From the NCBI RefSeq assembly GCF_036634175.1, contig NZ_JAZIFX010000001.1:2356001-2420000 (forward strand): 64,000 bases of DNA, written 5' to 3'. Positions 43,034 to 51,098 of the stretch are shown in pieces. The first letter of the stretch is position 1; each line of letters opens with the position of its first letter. This DNA is from Streptomyces sp. P9-A2 (GTDB lineage Bacteria > Actinomycetota > Actinomycetes > Streptomycetales > Streptomycetaceae). The notes under the pieces were generated by a model. The model saw only the letters and a program-made list of their open reading frames with translations. It searched no databases and had not been told where the DNA came from. Both the position numbers and the translations under genes were made by a program.

Positions 43034-44071
43034 GTGACCGCCAGTCTGGAGCAGTTGCGCCGCTGCCACTTCGCCGTCGACCTGGGAGCGGCCCGCACCC
43101 GGGTCTACGTCAAGGGTGCCGGTCTCGTCGTCGACCAGCCGTCCGCCGCCGCCGTGAACACCCGTACCGGCGCGCTGATCGCGGTCGGCGAACTCGCGGA
43201 GCGGATGAAGGGACGGACGCCGAGCTACATCCGCGTCGTACGGCCCGTGTCGGGCGGCACCGTCGTCGACATCGACATGGCGCAGCGCATGCTGCGCCAT
43301 CTGCTCGGCGACCGGATCCGCCGCACGCTGCGCCGCCGGCCGGGCCTGCGCGCCGCGGCCTGCACCCCGCACGACGCCGATCCACTGGCCCAGCGCGCCA
43401 CGATCGAGACCCTGGTCGGGCTGGGCGCCCGCCGGGTGGAGCTGGTCGACACGCTCATCGCCGCCGCCGTCGGCTGCGGGCTGCCCGTGGAACGTCCCGA
43501 GGCGACCATGATCCTGGTGTGCGGGGCGGCGACCACGCAGGTGGCCGTGCTCTCCCTCGGCTCGATCGTGACGGCCGAGCGCATGCCCGTCGGCGGTGAC
43601 GCCGTGGACCACGCCATCGTCCAGCACCTGCGCCACCATCACGAACTGATGCTGCCGAGCCAGTCCGTACGGCCGTTGCAGCTGGCCCTGTCCGGCAACG
43701 GGCTCACCCCGCACGGCCCGGAGTCGACGGAGATCCACGGCCGGGACGTCGCCACCGGTCTCGCCCGCTCGGTCAAGGTCGACACGGCCGCCGTACGGCA
43801 CGCCATCCAGACCCCGTTGACAGCGGTGCTGGACGGGATCGGCAAGGTGCTGCGGGGCTGCCCGCCCGACCTGGTCGCCGACCTCGTCGACCGCGGGATC
43901 ATGATGGTCGGCGGCAGCGCCCTGCTGCCGGGCCTCGACCAGATGCTGCGGCAGGCGACGGGTATGCCGGTCCACATCGCCGAACGGCCGGACGTGTGCG
44001 CCGTCCAGGGCCTGGGCGCCATGCTGGAGGGCAGGATCGCCCCCCTGGTACTGAACCCGCTGGCGAACTGA
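43034..44071 (+). CDS. mbl: MreB-like actin homologue (Mbl)
   Basis: Actin-fold ATPase of 345 residues. Phosphate 1 loop FAVDLGAARTRVYV (about 13-26), connect segment VVDIDMAQRMLRHLLG, ILVCGAATTQVAVLSLGSIV (phosphate 2, about 157-176), and the adenosine motif IMMVGGSALLPGLDQML (about 289-305). The length is that of MreB/Mbl, but several normally conserved glycines differ (for example VDLGAARTR instead of IDLGTANT), as in the divergent Streptomyces Mbl, which functions in the sporulation wall rather than rod shape. GTG start with GGGAGG. No mreC or mreD beside it. The match with SCO2451 is from memory and synteny. Confidence 0.85.
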   Translation: MTASLEQLRRCHFAVDLGAARTRVYVKGAGLVVDQPSAAAVNTRTGALIAVGELAERMKGRTPSYIRVVRPVSGGTVVDIDMAQRMLRHLLGDRIRRTLRRRPGLRAAACTPHDADPLAQRATIETLVGLGARRVELVDTLIAAAVGCGLPVERPEATMILVCGAATTQVAVLSLGSIVTAERMPVGGDAVDHAIVQHLRHHHELMLPSQSVRPLQLALSGNGLTPHGPESTEIHGRDVATGLARSVKVDTAAVRHAIQTPLTAVLDGIGKVLRGCPPDLVADLVDRGIMMVGGSALLPGLDQMLRQATGMPVHIAERPDVCAVQGLGAMLEGRIAPLVLNPLAN

Positions 44072-44117
44072 GCCGCCGAGCCGACCGCACCCGCCCTGCC
44101 CGCCCCATCCACCATGT

Positions 44118-44137
44118 CCGGCCGGAATTCCGGCCGG
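44118..44137. terminator. Palindromic hairpin after mbl
   Basis: CCGGCCGGAATTCCGGCCGG, a perfect 20-bp palindrome about 45 bases after the mbl stop. No other gene is visible in the gap 44,072-44,306. Confidence 0.5.
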
Positions 44138-44306
44138 TTCGGCGACAAGGGGCGTAAGGCTCGGCAAACCGGGCAGGCGCATCCGCGAGCACTGCATGGA
44201 CCGCGTACGTTCCGCACCCTCGCATGTCCCGCACGCCCTGCCGCCCGGTCCGCGGCGACCGAACCGTACGCCCGACGGCCCGCACGCGTACCGACAAGGC
44301 GGTGTC

Positions 44307-45071
44307 ATGACCTCCGCGGCCCCACCCCCTTTCTCGGGACGACCCTTCTCGGAACAGCCCCTCCCGGGACGACGCGGCACCCTGGTCATCGGCGAGCGCA
44401 TGGAAGCGGACCGGGCACTGCTCACCCCGCGCGGTGAACTGGTCCACGGCTGCGCGGATGTCCTCGCCCGGAAACTGGCCCAGTTGCCCGCCCGTACGGC
44501 CCGGGTCGACCTGGACATGAGCGGGGTGCGCTTCATGGACACGGCGGGACTGCGGTTCCTGGAGGTCCTGCGCGACCACGGCCGCCTGCGGTCGGTGCCG
44601 GTCACGGCCACCGGCTGGACCGGTCAGCCACGCCGCATCCTGGCGCTCGTCGGCCTGGACACCACCGACCCGCTGCGCCCTCCCGGCGAGAAGAGCGCGC
44701 CGGCGCCCGCCACCACCCCGGCGGCGGAGGCGGCGCCGGCGAAACGGCCGCCCGTGCGGGAGGAGGAGGTCGAGCGGCTCCGGGAGTCGATCGCCGCCCG
44801 GCCGGCCGTCGACCGGGCCCGCGGCATCCTGATGACCGCCCACGGCTGCGGCCCGGACACCGCCTGGCGCGTCCTGCGCGAGACCTCCCGCCTGTCCGGC
44901 GCCTCTCTGCGCACGGTCGCCGCGGTGGTGGCCGCCGACGCCGACCGGGCGGACCCCCGCCCTCCGGAGGAGGTACGGAAGGCCCTGGCCACGGCCCTCG
45001 CCCGCCACCTCCGCCCGCCCCGGGCCGGAACGGGCCAGGAGGGGACGGACCCGGGCACGCCCCACCGGTGA
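44307..45071 (+). CDS. STAS-ANTAR fusion regulator
   Basis: Two-domain regulator of 254 residues. A STAS (anti-anti-sigma-like) domain spans about 35-120, with the signature DLDMSGVRFMDTAGLRFLEV. The position that is phosphorylated in SpoIIAA-type proteins (second Ser of DSSG) is Ala here (DTAG, A80). An Ala/Pro linker follows, then an ANTAR RNA-binding domain (about 153-212: RLRESIAARPAVDRARGILM, GPDTAWRVLRETSRLSGASL). ANTAR proteins bind paired hexaloop hairpins in leader RNAs and prevent termination. The ATG at 44,307 with AAGGCGG upstream is preferred; an earlier in-frame start only adds a low-complexity leader. It stands alone downstream of mbl. Confidence 0.82.
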   Translation: MTSAAPPPFSGRPFSEQPLPGRRGTLVIGERMEADRALLTPRGELVHGCADVLARKLAQLPARTARVDLDMSGVRFMDTAGLRFLEVLRDHGRLRSVPVTATGWTGQPRRILALVGLDTTDPLRPPGEKSAPAPATTPAAEAAPAKRPPVREEEVERLRESIAARPAVDRARGILMTAHGCGPDTAWRVLRETSRLSGASLRTVAAVVAADADRADPRPPEEVRKALATALARHLRPPRAGTGQEGTDPGTPHR

Positions 45072-45111
45072 GCGCGCCGAGCGGTGTCACCGAGTGCCGT
45101 AAGAAGCTTTG

Positions 45112-45298
45112 TAGAACTTGGCTTCCTCCCCTGCCTGAAAGCGGGGATTCCCGCGGTCGCCCGCCGGGTTTCCCGCTTCACCGACGACCGCCCCGCCCGG
45201 GAGGACTCCCGTGGAGGTCTTACCCCGTCTCCACAGGCGGACGCCGCCGGCCCGGCGGCCAGGATGTTGCGTGCCACGTTCACGTCGCGGTCATGCAC
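45112..45298 (-). pseudogene. tnpB: TnpB C-terminal relic with element end
   Basis: The reverse strand encodes VHDRDVNVARNILAAGPAAS, matching the last RuvC motif of TnpB, followed by degenerate C-terminal sequence that ends RRATAGIPAFRQGRKPSSTK. The right-end hairpin CCCC-TGCCTGAAAGC-GGGG lies at about 45,128-45,145, next to GGATTCCC as in the intact element. Everything upstream of the last catalytic motif is missing, so this is a dead fragment. Confidence 0.75.
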
Positions 45299-45379
45299 CG
45301 AGCGTGAGGGGTGGCGCAGCTTGCTCGTCGTCTTGGCCTCGACCTGGCGTATGCGTTCGCGTGTCACGCCGTAGAAGAT
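45299..45379 (-). pseudogene. Sigma-70 region 4.2 relic fused to TnpB relic
   Basis: Immediately upstream of and in frame with the TnpB relic, the reverse strand reads IFYGVTRERIRQVEAKTTSK then LRHPSRS. This is the helix-turn-helix of region 4.2 of a primary-type sigma factor (HrdB-like), which recognises the -35 box. Nothing else of a sigma gene is present. The join Ser-Val at 45,298/45,299 is where the two unrelated pieces meet. Confidence 0.65.
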
Positions 45380-45480
45380 CGTGCGAGTGGCAGGCACTCG
45401 GTGAAGCGGCGCCTCGGCGGGGCCGAGGCACGTGGGCGAGTTCAAGCGGTCCGTGCGTCCCGGCGCAGCCGGGACGGGCA

Positions 45481-45876
45481 TCAAGGGGCCGGCTTCGGTG
45501 CCGCGGCGTTGTCGGGTCGGTCGCCTGGACCGCGGTGAGCCGGGCCGTTCTCGGCCGGGCCCGGCTTGGACAGCTTGAGTCCGGCGATGCAGCCGATGAT
45601 GCCGGCCAGGAACAGCACTTTGAGCACGCTCGCCGCCTCGCCGCCGGTGGCCATGGCCCAGGCGACGGTGAGTGCGGCGCCGGTGCCGGTCCACACGGCG
45701 TAGGCGACGCCGATGGGGATGTGCTGGGCGGCGCGCGACAAGCCGATCATGCTCAGAATCATCGCGATGAAGAACACCACGCTCGCGACGGGCTCGGAGA
45801 GACCGTCGCTGGCGCCGAGCGCTGTGGCCCAGACGGCCTCCAGCACGGCGCTGACAAGAAGGATCAGCCAGGGCAT
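45481..45876 (-). CDS. SMR-family efflux protein (pair subunit 2)
   Basis: Small multidrug resistance protein, four spans, with the essential membrane glutamate E13 in SAVLEAVWATALG. At 131 residues it is longer than usual because of a 28-residue Pro/Ala-rich tail (KPGPAENGPAHRGPGD...). The ATG follows the stop of the first SMR gene without any gap (TGAATG). Paired SMR genes make asymmetric heterodimers that expel cations, quaternary ammonium compounds or guanidinium. The divergent TetR gene probably controls it. Confidence 0.9.
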   Translation of the reverse strand: MPWLILLVSAVLEAVWATALGASDGLSEPVASVVFFIAMILSMIGLSRAAQHIPIGVAYAVWTGTGAALTVAWAMATGGEAASVLKVLFLAGIIGCIAGLKLSKPGPAENGPAHRGPGDRPDNAAAPKPAP

Positions 45877-46191
45877 TCAGCTCACCGCTTTCAGTCCGAC
45901 GATGCAGCCGATCAGGCCGGCCAGCAGGACCGCGCGGAGGGGCGTCAGCTTCTCCTGGCCCCGCGCGGTGGCGATCACGACAGTCAGCACGGCCCCGATG
46001 CCGACCCATACGGCATAAGCGGTGCCGGTGGGCAGCGAGGTCATCGCGTAGGCCAGTCCCGCCATGCTCAGCACCGCGGCGACGGCGAAGACGGCGGTCG
46101 GCGCGAGCCGCCGGAACCCCTGGGACATGCCCAGGGCGGTGGCCCAGACGGCCTCCAGTACGGCGGAGGCGATCAAGACGGTCCACGCCAT
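45877..46191 (-). CDS. SMR-family efflux protein (pair subunit 1)
   Basis: 104 residues when started at MAWTVLIASA (ATG 46,191, with GAGAGG upstream), the normal SMR length; upstream in-frame ATGs would add a charged leader. Four spans; the conserved glutamate is E12 in AVLEAVWATALGMSQGF, and the second-helix GLAYAMTSLPTGTAYAVWVG block is typical. First gene of a two-gene leftward operon. Opposite charge bias in the loops of the two partners would favour antiparallel pairing; not calculated. Confidence 0.9.
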   Translation of the reverse strand: MAWTVLIASAVLEAVWATALGMSQGFRRLAPTAVFAVAAVLSMAGLAYAMTSLPTGTAYAVWVGIGAVLTVVIATARGQEKLTPLRAVLLAGLIGCIVGLKAVS

Positions 46192-46214
46192 GCGCACATT
46201 CCTCTCCATGTTTT

Positions 46215-46263
46215 CGTACGGCTGTACCAAAACGAAGCTAGCACGTAGTCGTACAGTCGTGCG
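46215..46263. promoter_or_regulatory. Inverted-repeat operator between SMR operon and tetR
   Basis: CGTACGGCTGTAC (46,215-46,227) and GTACAGTCGTGCG (46,251-46,263) are inverted copies (11 of 13 bases), with a 23-base spacer, in the 83-base gap between the divergent genes. Each half also contains TCGTA/TGCGA-like palindromes. This is the likely TetR binding region and overlaps both promoters. Confidence 0.7.
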
Positions 46264-46274
46264 ACAATGGTGTC

Positions 46275-46916
46275 ATGCCTCGCGTGATCGACACCGGTGA
46301 ACGCAACCGCCAGGTTGCGGAAGCGGCGTGGAGAGTTCTGGTGCGCGACGGCATCCCGGCACTGTCGGTGCGCAAGGTCGCCGCCGAGGCGGGGCTGCCG
46401 CCGAGCTCGCTGCGCTACACCTTCCCGACCCAGGCCAGCTTGCGGATCAGGGCGTACGACATGGTGGTCGAGCGCCTGGCCGACCGGATCGCCGCCATTG
46501 CGCCGGGTGATGACTGGGCGCGGGCGGTACTGCTGGAACTGCTGCCCCTGGATGAGCCGCGGCGCTTGGAGATGGAGATCACCGTGGTCCTCGGCACGGC
46601 CGCGATGACGGACGGCGACCTGCGCGCGACACACCACAGGGCGCACCGGGCCGTAAGGGACCTGTGCGAACGGGTGGTACGCGTACTGGGCGTGGCCCCG
46701 GAGGGGACCCGGACCGAAACGGATCGCCTGCACGCGATGGTGGACGGGCTCGCTCTGCACATGATCCGACAGGACCGGGACGAGGACACCGACTGGGCCG
46801 CCCGGGTAGTGGACACCCACCTGGCCGATCTGAAACGAGCCCCGTCACCTCAGGCACTGCGACAGGAGTCCAGGCCTCCAGCCTCCGCCCGGTCGGCATC
46901 AGATCGAGAACGATGA
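46275..46916 (+). CDS. TetR-family regulator of SMR pair
   Basis: TetR repressor of 213 residues. The N-terminal helix-turn-helix is at about 10-56 (ERNRQVAEAAWRVLVRDGIP, LSVRKVAAEAGLPPSSLRYTF with the family L(R)YxF ending). The C-terminal ligand domain is helical and contains ITVVLGTAAMTDGDLRATHH. It is divergent from the SMR efflux operon with a clear inverted repeat between them, the classical TetR-efflux layout. Its last 20 residues are a disordered Arg/Ser tail. Confidence 0.92.
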   Translation: MPRVIDTGERNRQVAEAAWRVLVRDGIPALSVRKVAAEAGLPPSSLRYTFPTQASLRIRAYDMVVERLADRIAAIAPGDDWARAVLLELLPLDEPRRLEMEITVVLGTAAMTDGDLRATHHRAHRAVRDLCERVVRVLGVAPEGTRTETDRLHAMVDGLALHMIRQDRDEDTDWAARVVDTHLADLKRAPSPQALRQESRPPASARSASDRER

Positions 46917-46960
46917 GGCCAAAGAGCGGCACGTCCGGCGCCGTGCGGCTCGCGGCCCCG

Positions 46961-46998
46961 CCAGGCAGCGTTGCGCGCTACCAGGCAGCGTTGCGCGC
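46961..46998 (+). repeat. 18-bp tandem duplication
   Basis: CCAGGCAGCGTTGCGCGC at 46,961-46,978 and again at 46,981-46,998, in the gene-free stretch after tetR. Confidence 0.85.
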
Positions 46999-47100
46999 CG
47001 CCCGGTAGCGGACCGCGACGTCCGCGAAGCGACTGACAGAGAGCAGCGTCGCGCAGACCGGTCAGTGCCCTGGCCGGCTGCTGACGCTCACACCGAAGAA

Positions 47101-47122
47101 GCCCCCTCCACCGGAAGGGGGC
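47101..47122 (-). terminator. Terminator downstream of displaced tRNA 3' end
   Basis: GCCCCCT-CCACCGGA-AGGGGGC, a perfect 7-bp stem about 45 bases beyond the tRNA fragment, on its 3' side. It is probably the original tRNA gene terminator left behind by integration. Confidence 0.7.
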
Positions 47123-47166
47123 TGACGCTGTTTCGCAGATGGAACGGTTCTCCGGGAGAACCTCTT

Positions 47167-47212
47167 GGTGGGGCGGGTGGGACTCGAACCCACGGCCGAC
47201 GGATTATGAGTC
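47167..47212 (-). repeat. tRNA(CAU) 3'-fragment, attachment site copy 1
   Basis: 46-bp direct repeat identical to 60,956-61,001. On the reverse strand it reads as the 3' part of a tRNA: anticodon loop CTCATAA (anticodon CAU), T-arm GTGGG-TTCGAGT-CCCAC and acceptor strand CCGCCCC-A, here followed by CCA. The anticodon 5' stem is already mismatched and no D-arm or 5' half follows, so it is not a working tRNA. It marks the outer, chromosomal side of integrated DNA. Confidence 0.75.
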
Positions 47213-47264
47213 TGTTGGGGATCTTGGTGGTCCTTGTCGATCACTGCTCATCTATCACGTTTTC

Positions 47265-47274
47265 GCAGGTCAGA
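47265..47274 (+). promoter_or_regulatory. Candidate integrase arm site (left)
   Basis: GCAGGTCAGA, in the context TTTTCGCAGGTCAGA, 52 bases inside attachment copy 1. The 229 bases between the attachment site and the GH32 stop hold no gene. Confidence 0.4.
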
Positions 47275-47441
47275 CGGGGTTATCCATATGAGCACTCCTC
47301 AGTCCTTGTCAGTCTGTTCCTGTCCTTGTGGCCTCAACTCGGCCTCAAGGAGGCCCTACAGGAACGCGCTGAATACATAGAGGACGATCGCGCCGGCTCA
47401 AGGACGGGGATCGAACTCTTGCTTGTCGGCTTGACCGGCGG

Positions 47442-50400
47442 TCACAGCTCCTTCGCGTAGGTGTCCTGGTACGCCACCCTCCCTCCGAACACGTTCAGGC
47501 CGATGTGTCCGCTCGTGTACGTCGTGTCCGTCACGTCGATGATCCGCTTGCCGTTGAGGAACACCTGGATGCGGTCGCCCTCGGTGAGGATGCGGACGGG
47601 GTAGCTCGTGCCGCGGCGGACCAGTGCCGGGACGCGGGCGAGGGCGGCGCCGTCGTCGAAGTAGCCGTTGGCCTTGGCGACCAGGCGGATCACGCGTAGG
47701 TCGGGGTCGATGTTGAGGCAGTAGGCGTCGGCGCCGTCGGAGGAGGCGCGCCAGAGGAGGGAGAGGGCGCCGCTCGTGTCCGGGGCGGGGCCGCCGAGCC
47801 GGACCAGAGTGGTGAGGTCCAAGTCCGTCGCCGTGCGGGCCGAGATCGCGTTGGAGTCCTTGTCGAAGCTTCCGGCGCGGCCCGCGCTGTCCGTCGACCA
47901 GCGGCCGGCGGGGGTGATCGTCAACTTGCCGAGGTCCGAGCGGAATTCACCGCCGCTCGGGGCGGCCACCAGCGGCTTCACCCGATCCACCAGGCGGAAG
48001 GTGCTGTCGAGCCTGTGCACCTTGAGCGACTCGATGTGCGCGGTGCCGCCCTTGGCGTAGAAAGCCATGCCGTCAGCGTCCGGGCCGGGGAAGATCAGGC
48101 TGGTCACGGCGGCCTGTCCGTCCGCGCCGAATGCCTCGACCGAGGACGAGTCGACGTACACGCGCAGGGTCGCGCGGCCGTCGGTCGTCTTCATCGGCGC
48201 GGTCGTGCGGCCCGTGAAGTACTGCGTGAAGTCGCTCAGGCCCGATGCCGAGCGGTCCACGAACAGCTCCTGCGCCTCGGCGTCGTATCCGACTGTCGTG
48301 TGCTGCTCGTCGTCGGTCCGGAGCCGGAAGCCGATCTCCCTGGCAGTACCAAGGGTGATCTCGGCCTCGATCTCGTAGGCGATGCCCCGGACTCCCGCGA
48401 GCGGGTTCGCGGAGGTGGGGCCGACGGCGAGGTCCTTGCGGGTTGTGGTGGACGTGCGCAGCGTGACCAGCTCCGGGACCGGGCGCTGCGCCAGGCGTAC
48501 GCCGTCGGCGGTGTCCGTGAGGGTCAGTTCGCGGGGGGTGCTCAGCTGGCCGTTCCAGCCGCCGGTCGGGGCGCTGAAGGGGTAGTCCCAGTTGCTCATC
48601 CAGCCGAGCCAGACGCGGCGGTCGTCGGTCAGGCCGTAGAAGGACATGGCGGCGTAGTAGTCACGGCCTGAGTCGGCGCGCAGGACCGTGCCGGCCTTCT
48701 GGTCGGGAGCGAAACCGGTGCCGTTCCACTCACCCGTGAAGTACTGGGCGGCCGAGCCGTTCGTGGCGCGTACGGCACCGGTGCTCAGGGTGAGGACCCA
48801 CTTCACCTTGTCCTTGTCGCCGTCGACGGGGAGCGGGAAGAAGTCGGGGCACTCCCAGACGCCGGGTGTGGCCCAGTCGCCGTAGCCGAAGGAGCTGACC
48901 TGGGTCCAGGTGAGGAGGTCGGTGGAGGTGAAGAAGCGGATGTGGTCGCCGCCGGAGACGACCATCAGCCACTGTTCGTGGGCCTCGTCGCGGATGACCT
49001 TCGGGTCGCGGAAGGTCCAGTCGGCGTCTGGGCCGCCCGGGTTCTGCACGGCCGGACTCGAGCCGCCGTGCAGCTGCCACGATCGGCCCTTGTCCTTGCT
49101 GTACGCGATGCGCACGCTGGCGTTCCCGCCCGGCTTGTCCGGGTGGTAGCTCGTGTAATAGGCGATCAGGCCCGAGCCGCCGTCGAAGAGACCGGAGGTG
49201 TCGTCGGCGTCCACGACCGCGCAGCCGGTCCAGCAGTGGCCGTAGGCGTTCCAGGGCAGGGCGATCGGCAGGGGCTGCCAGTGGACGAGGTCGGTGCTGA
49301 CCGCGTGCGCCCAGCGGCCCTCGTCCTGGTGGAAGAGGTGGTACTCGCCGTCGTGGTGCAGCAGGCCGCAGGGGTCGCTGGTGGAGCCGGTGAGCTGGGA
49401 GTAGTGGTACGTGGGGCGGTACGGCTCGGTGAAGTAGTCGGCGGTGCTGTGGACTTCGACGTTCTGGAAGTACGACGTCCCGTGCGCGGCCGCGGTGCCG
49501 AAGGCGGCGCCCTTGGTGCGGGACACGCGGGTCTTGAGCGCCCGTACGCCGTCCACGTACACCTCGATGGTTCTGCCCGTCGCGCGGGCCTCGACGCGGT
49601 ACGTGCCTCCGGCCGTGATGCGCCGGACCGGGCCGGAGGCGGAGGCGAGGCGGGTGCCGGAGGAGCGGTCCAGCAGGACGACGGCGTTGCGGCCGGCTTC
49701 CAGGCGGGCTTCGTAGCCGCCGGAGCCGTTCGCGGACGCGCGCAGGGCGAGGCCGGCCGAGGAGGAGCGGTCGCCGGGTGTGATGTCGGCCCTCGCCACC
49801 AGGTCGCCGTCGGTGAAGGGGGCCGTGCGCAGGCCGTTCTCGCCGCGGATGCCGCGCAGGTCCGGGGTCCAGGTGCCGGAGCGGGCCGTCCAGCCCTGGA
49901 GGCCGGTGGCGAGGTCGGCCGCGGCGATGTTCTCGAAGGACACCTCGCCGGCCGAAGCCGTGACGGCGAGTCGGCCCTTCGTGTGGGTGGAGTCCTGGGC
50001 GGTGATGACGGGGCTGTAGCCGTCGGGAGAGAGGAAGTTGGTCTGCCAGTGCACGCGCAGTTCGTCGTGTTCGGCTTCGACGCGCAGACGGTAGACCGTG
50101 TCGGCCTTGATGGTGGTCGCGTAGGTGCCGAGGGTGACGTTGCCGTCGATGCGGTAGAGCCTCAGCCTGTCCTGGTCCGCGTCGACTTGGACGCCGTAGC
50201 CGCGCGTGGCCTTGGCGTCGGTGCGCACCAGCAGTGCGGCGATGGCGGAAGCGTCGTGCAGGAGCAGGTCGGCCTGGAGCGCGGTGTCGTACGTCTTGGT
50301 CGTGGTGATGGCGCGGGCGGTGGCTCTCTGGGTTGGGGCCGCGCGCCAGCCCAGCGGACTCGCCGTCCAGGTGCCGCCGCTCGTGGTCAAGCCGGTGAGG

Positions 50401-51014
50401 TTGGTGGTGACTGAGGAGAGGGAGGGCGGGCCGAAGGTGACCTTGCCGCCCTGGGCGAGCAGGCCCACCGAGCCGGTGTCGTGGCGGTGGTCCTCGGTGT
50501 GGAGGAGCCGCTTGCCGTCGACATGCACCGTCAGCTCGGGTCCGTCGACCGCCACTTCGAGGTCGTAGGGCTTTCCGGCCTGCGCGCCCGGGAGTGGAGC
50601 GGTGGCGAGTGTGTCGCCGCCGGCCAGGTCGTAGAGCCGTATGCGGGCGCGGCCGGGGTCGAGGGCGACCGCGTATCCGGTCGAGCCGTCGAGGGCTGTC
50701 CGGAACACCAACGCGCCTACGGAGGAGGAGGATTGGGGCGTGACGCGGGCCGCGTACGTGCCCTTGGCCGCGAGTTGCTGCTCGGACAGGGCGAGGGAGG
50801 GCCCGCGACGGCCGGCGGTCACCTTCTGGCCGCCGTCGGAGGTGCGGGTCCAGGTGCCGGTGACGGGGATGGGGTCGGGGATCGGGGTGGCGGCGGGGGT
50901 CGCTCCGGTGGTGCTCGGGGTGGCGGCCTGTGCTGCGGGGAGGATGCCTCCGAGAGGCAGCAGGGTGGCGGCGGTTCCTCCGGCGAGCAGGAGGGTACGG
51001 CGGGACACGCTCAT
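47442..51014 (-). CDS. Secreted multidomain GH32 fructan hydrolase (levanase/inulinase-like)
   Basis: Large Tat-exported enzyme, 1190 residues. Start ATG 51,014 has AGGAG 6 bases upstream and begins with the signal MSVSRRTLLLAGGTAATLLP. Three concanavalin/DUF1080-like beta-sandwich modules come first (about 53-205, 215-370, 375-522), then the GH32 five-bladed propeller (about 528-860) with its beta-sandwich, and a final module of the same type (about 1045-1190). Catalytic motifs: nucleophile Asp547 in STSDPCG (usual form NDPNG), transition-state stabiliser Asp670 in FRDPKV, acid/base Glu721 in WECPDFF. The altered nucleophile block keeps the Asp. It is preceded by a perfect hairpin that could limit read-through from the transport operon. 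It likely cuts levan or inulin outside the cell, supplying the importer. Confidence 0.9.
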   Translation of the reverse strand: MSVSRRTLLLAGGTAATLLPLGGILPAAQAATPSTTGATPAATPIPDPIPVTGTWTRTSDGGQKVTAGRRGPSLALSEQQLAAKGTYAARVTPQSSSSVGALVFRTALDGSTGYAVALDPGRARIRLYDLAGGDTLATAPLPGAQAGKPYDLEVAVDGPELTVHVDGKRLLHTEDHRHDTGSVGLLAQGGKVTFGPPSLSSVTTNLTGLTTSGGTWTASPLGWRAAPTQRATARAITTTKTYDTALQADLLLHDASAIAALLVRTDAKATRGYGVQVDADQDRLRLYRIDGNVTLGTYATTIKADTVYRLRVEAEHDELRVHWQTNFLSPDGYSPVITAQDSTHTKGRLAVTASAGEVSFENIAAADLATGLQGWTARSGTWTPDLRGIRGENGLRTAPFTDGDLVARADITPGDRSSSAGLALRASANGSGGYEARLEAGRNAVVLLDRSSGTRLASASGPVRRITAGGTYRVEARATGRTIEVYVDGVRALKTRVSRTKGAAFGTAAAHGTSYFQNVEVHSTADYFTEPYRPTYHYSQLTGSTSDPCGLLHHDGEYHLFHQDEGRWAHAVSTDLVHWQPLPIALPWNAYGHCWTGCAVVDADDTSGLFDGGSGLIAYYTSYHPDKPGGNASVRIAYSKDKGRSWQLHGGSSPAVQNPGGPDADWTFRDPKVIRDEAHEQWLMVVSGGDHIRFFTSTDLLTWTQVSSFGYGDWATPGVWECPDFFPLPVDGDKDKVKWVLTLSTGAVRATNGSAAQYFTGEWNGTGFAPDQKAGTVLRADSGRDYYAAMSFYGLTDDRRVWLGWMSNWDYPFSAPTGGWNGQLSTPRELTLTDTADGVRLAQRPVPELVTLRTSTTTRKDLAVGPTSANPLAGVRGIAYEIEAEITLGTAREIGFRLRTDDEQHTTVGYDAEAQELFVDRSASGLSDFTQYFTGRTTAPMKTTDGRATLRVYVDSSSVEAFGADGQAAVTSLIFPGPDADGMAFYAKGGTAHIESLKVHRLDSTFRLVDRVKPLVAAPSGGEFRSDLGKLTITPAGRWSTDSAGRAGSFDKDSNAISARTATDLDLTTLVRLGGPAPDTSGALSLLWRASSDGADAYCLNIDPDLRVIRLVAKANGYFDDGAALARVPALVRRGTSYPVRILTEGDRIQVFLNGKRIIDVTDTTYTSGHIGLNVFGGRVAYQDTYAKEL

Positions 51015-51046
51015 GGCGGCTCCTGATGAGAACAGGGGAGGGTGGG

Positions 51047-51083
51047 CCACGGCCCGGGGGGGGACGTCCACCCCGGGCCGTGG
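51047..51083 (-). terminator. Perfect hairpin between the two GH32 genes
   Basis: CCACGGCCCGGGG (51,047-51,059) and CCCCGGGCCGTGG (51,071-51,083) form a 13-bp perfect stem with an 11-base loop, between the stop of the upstream GH32 gene and the start of the downstream one. Probably a terminator or attenuator that lowers expression of the large secreted enzyme. Confidence 0.75.
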
Positions 51084-51098
51084 TCGTGTGTAAGACGG

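Noticed and set aside
42753..45298. One composite IS200/IS605 element carrying mbl and the STAS-ANTAR gene
   Set aside because: The tnpA-side end lies left and the tnpB-side end lies right, both in the orientation of separate elements in the same direction; their order is wrong for the two ends of one element. Two independent relics are simpler.
47163..47240. Functional tRNA gene
   Set aside because: Only the T-arm, acceptor 3' strand and anticodon loop are present; no D-arm or 5' half can be folded. The same holds at 60,956.
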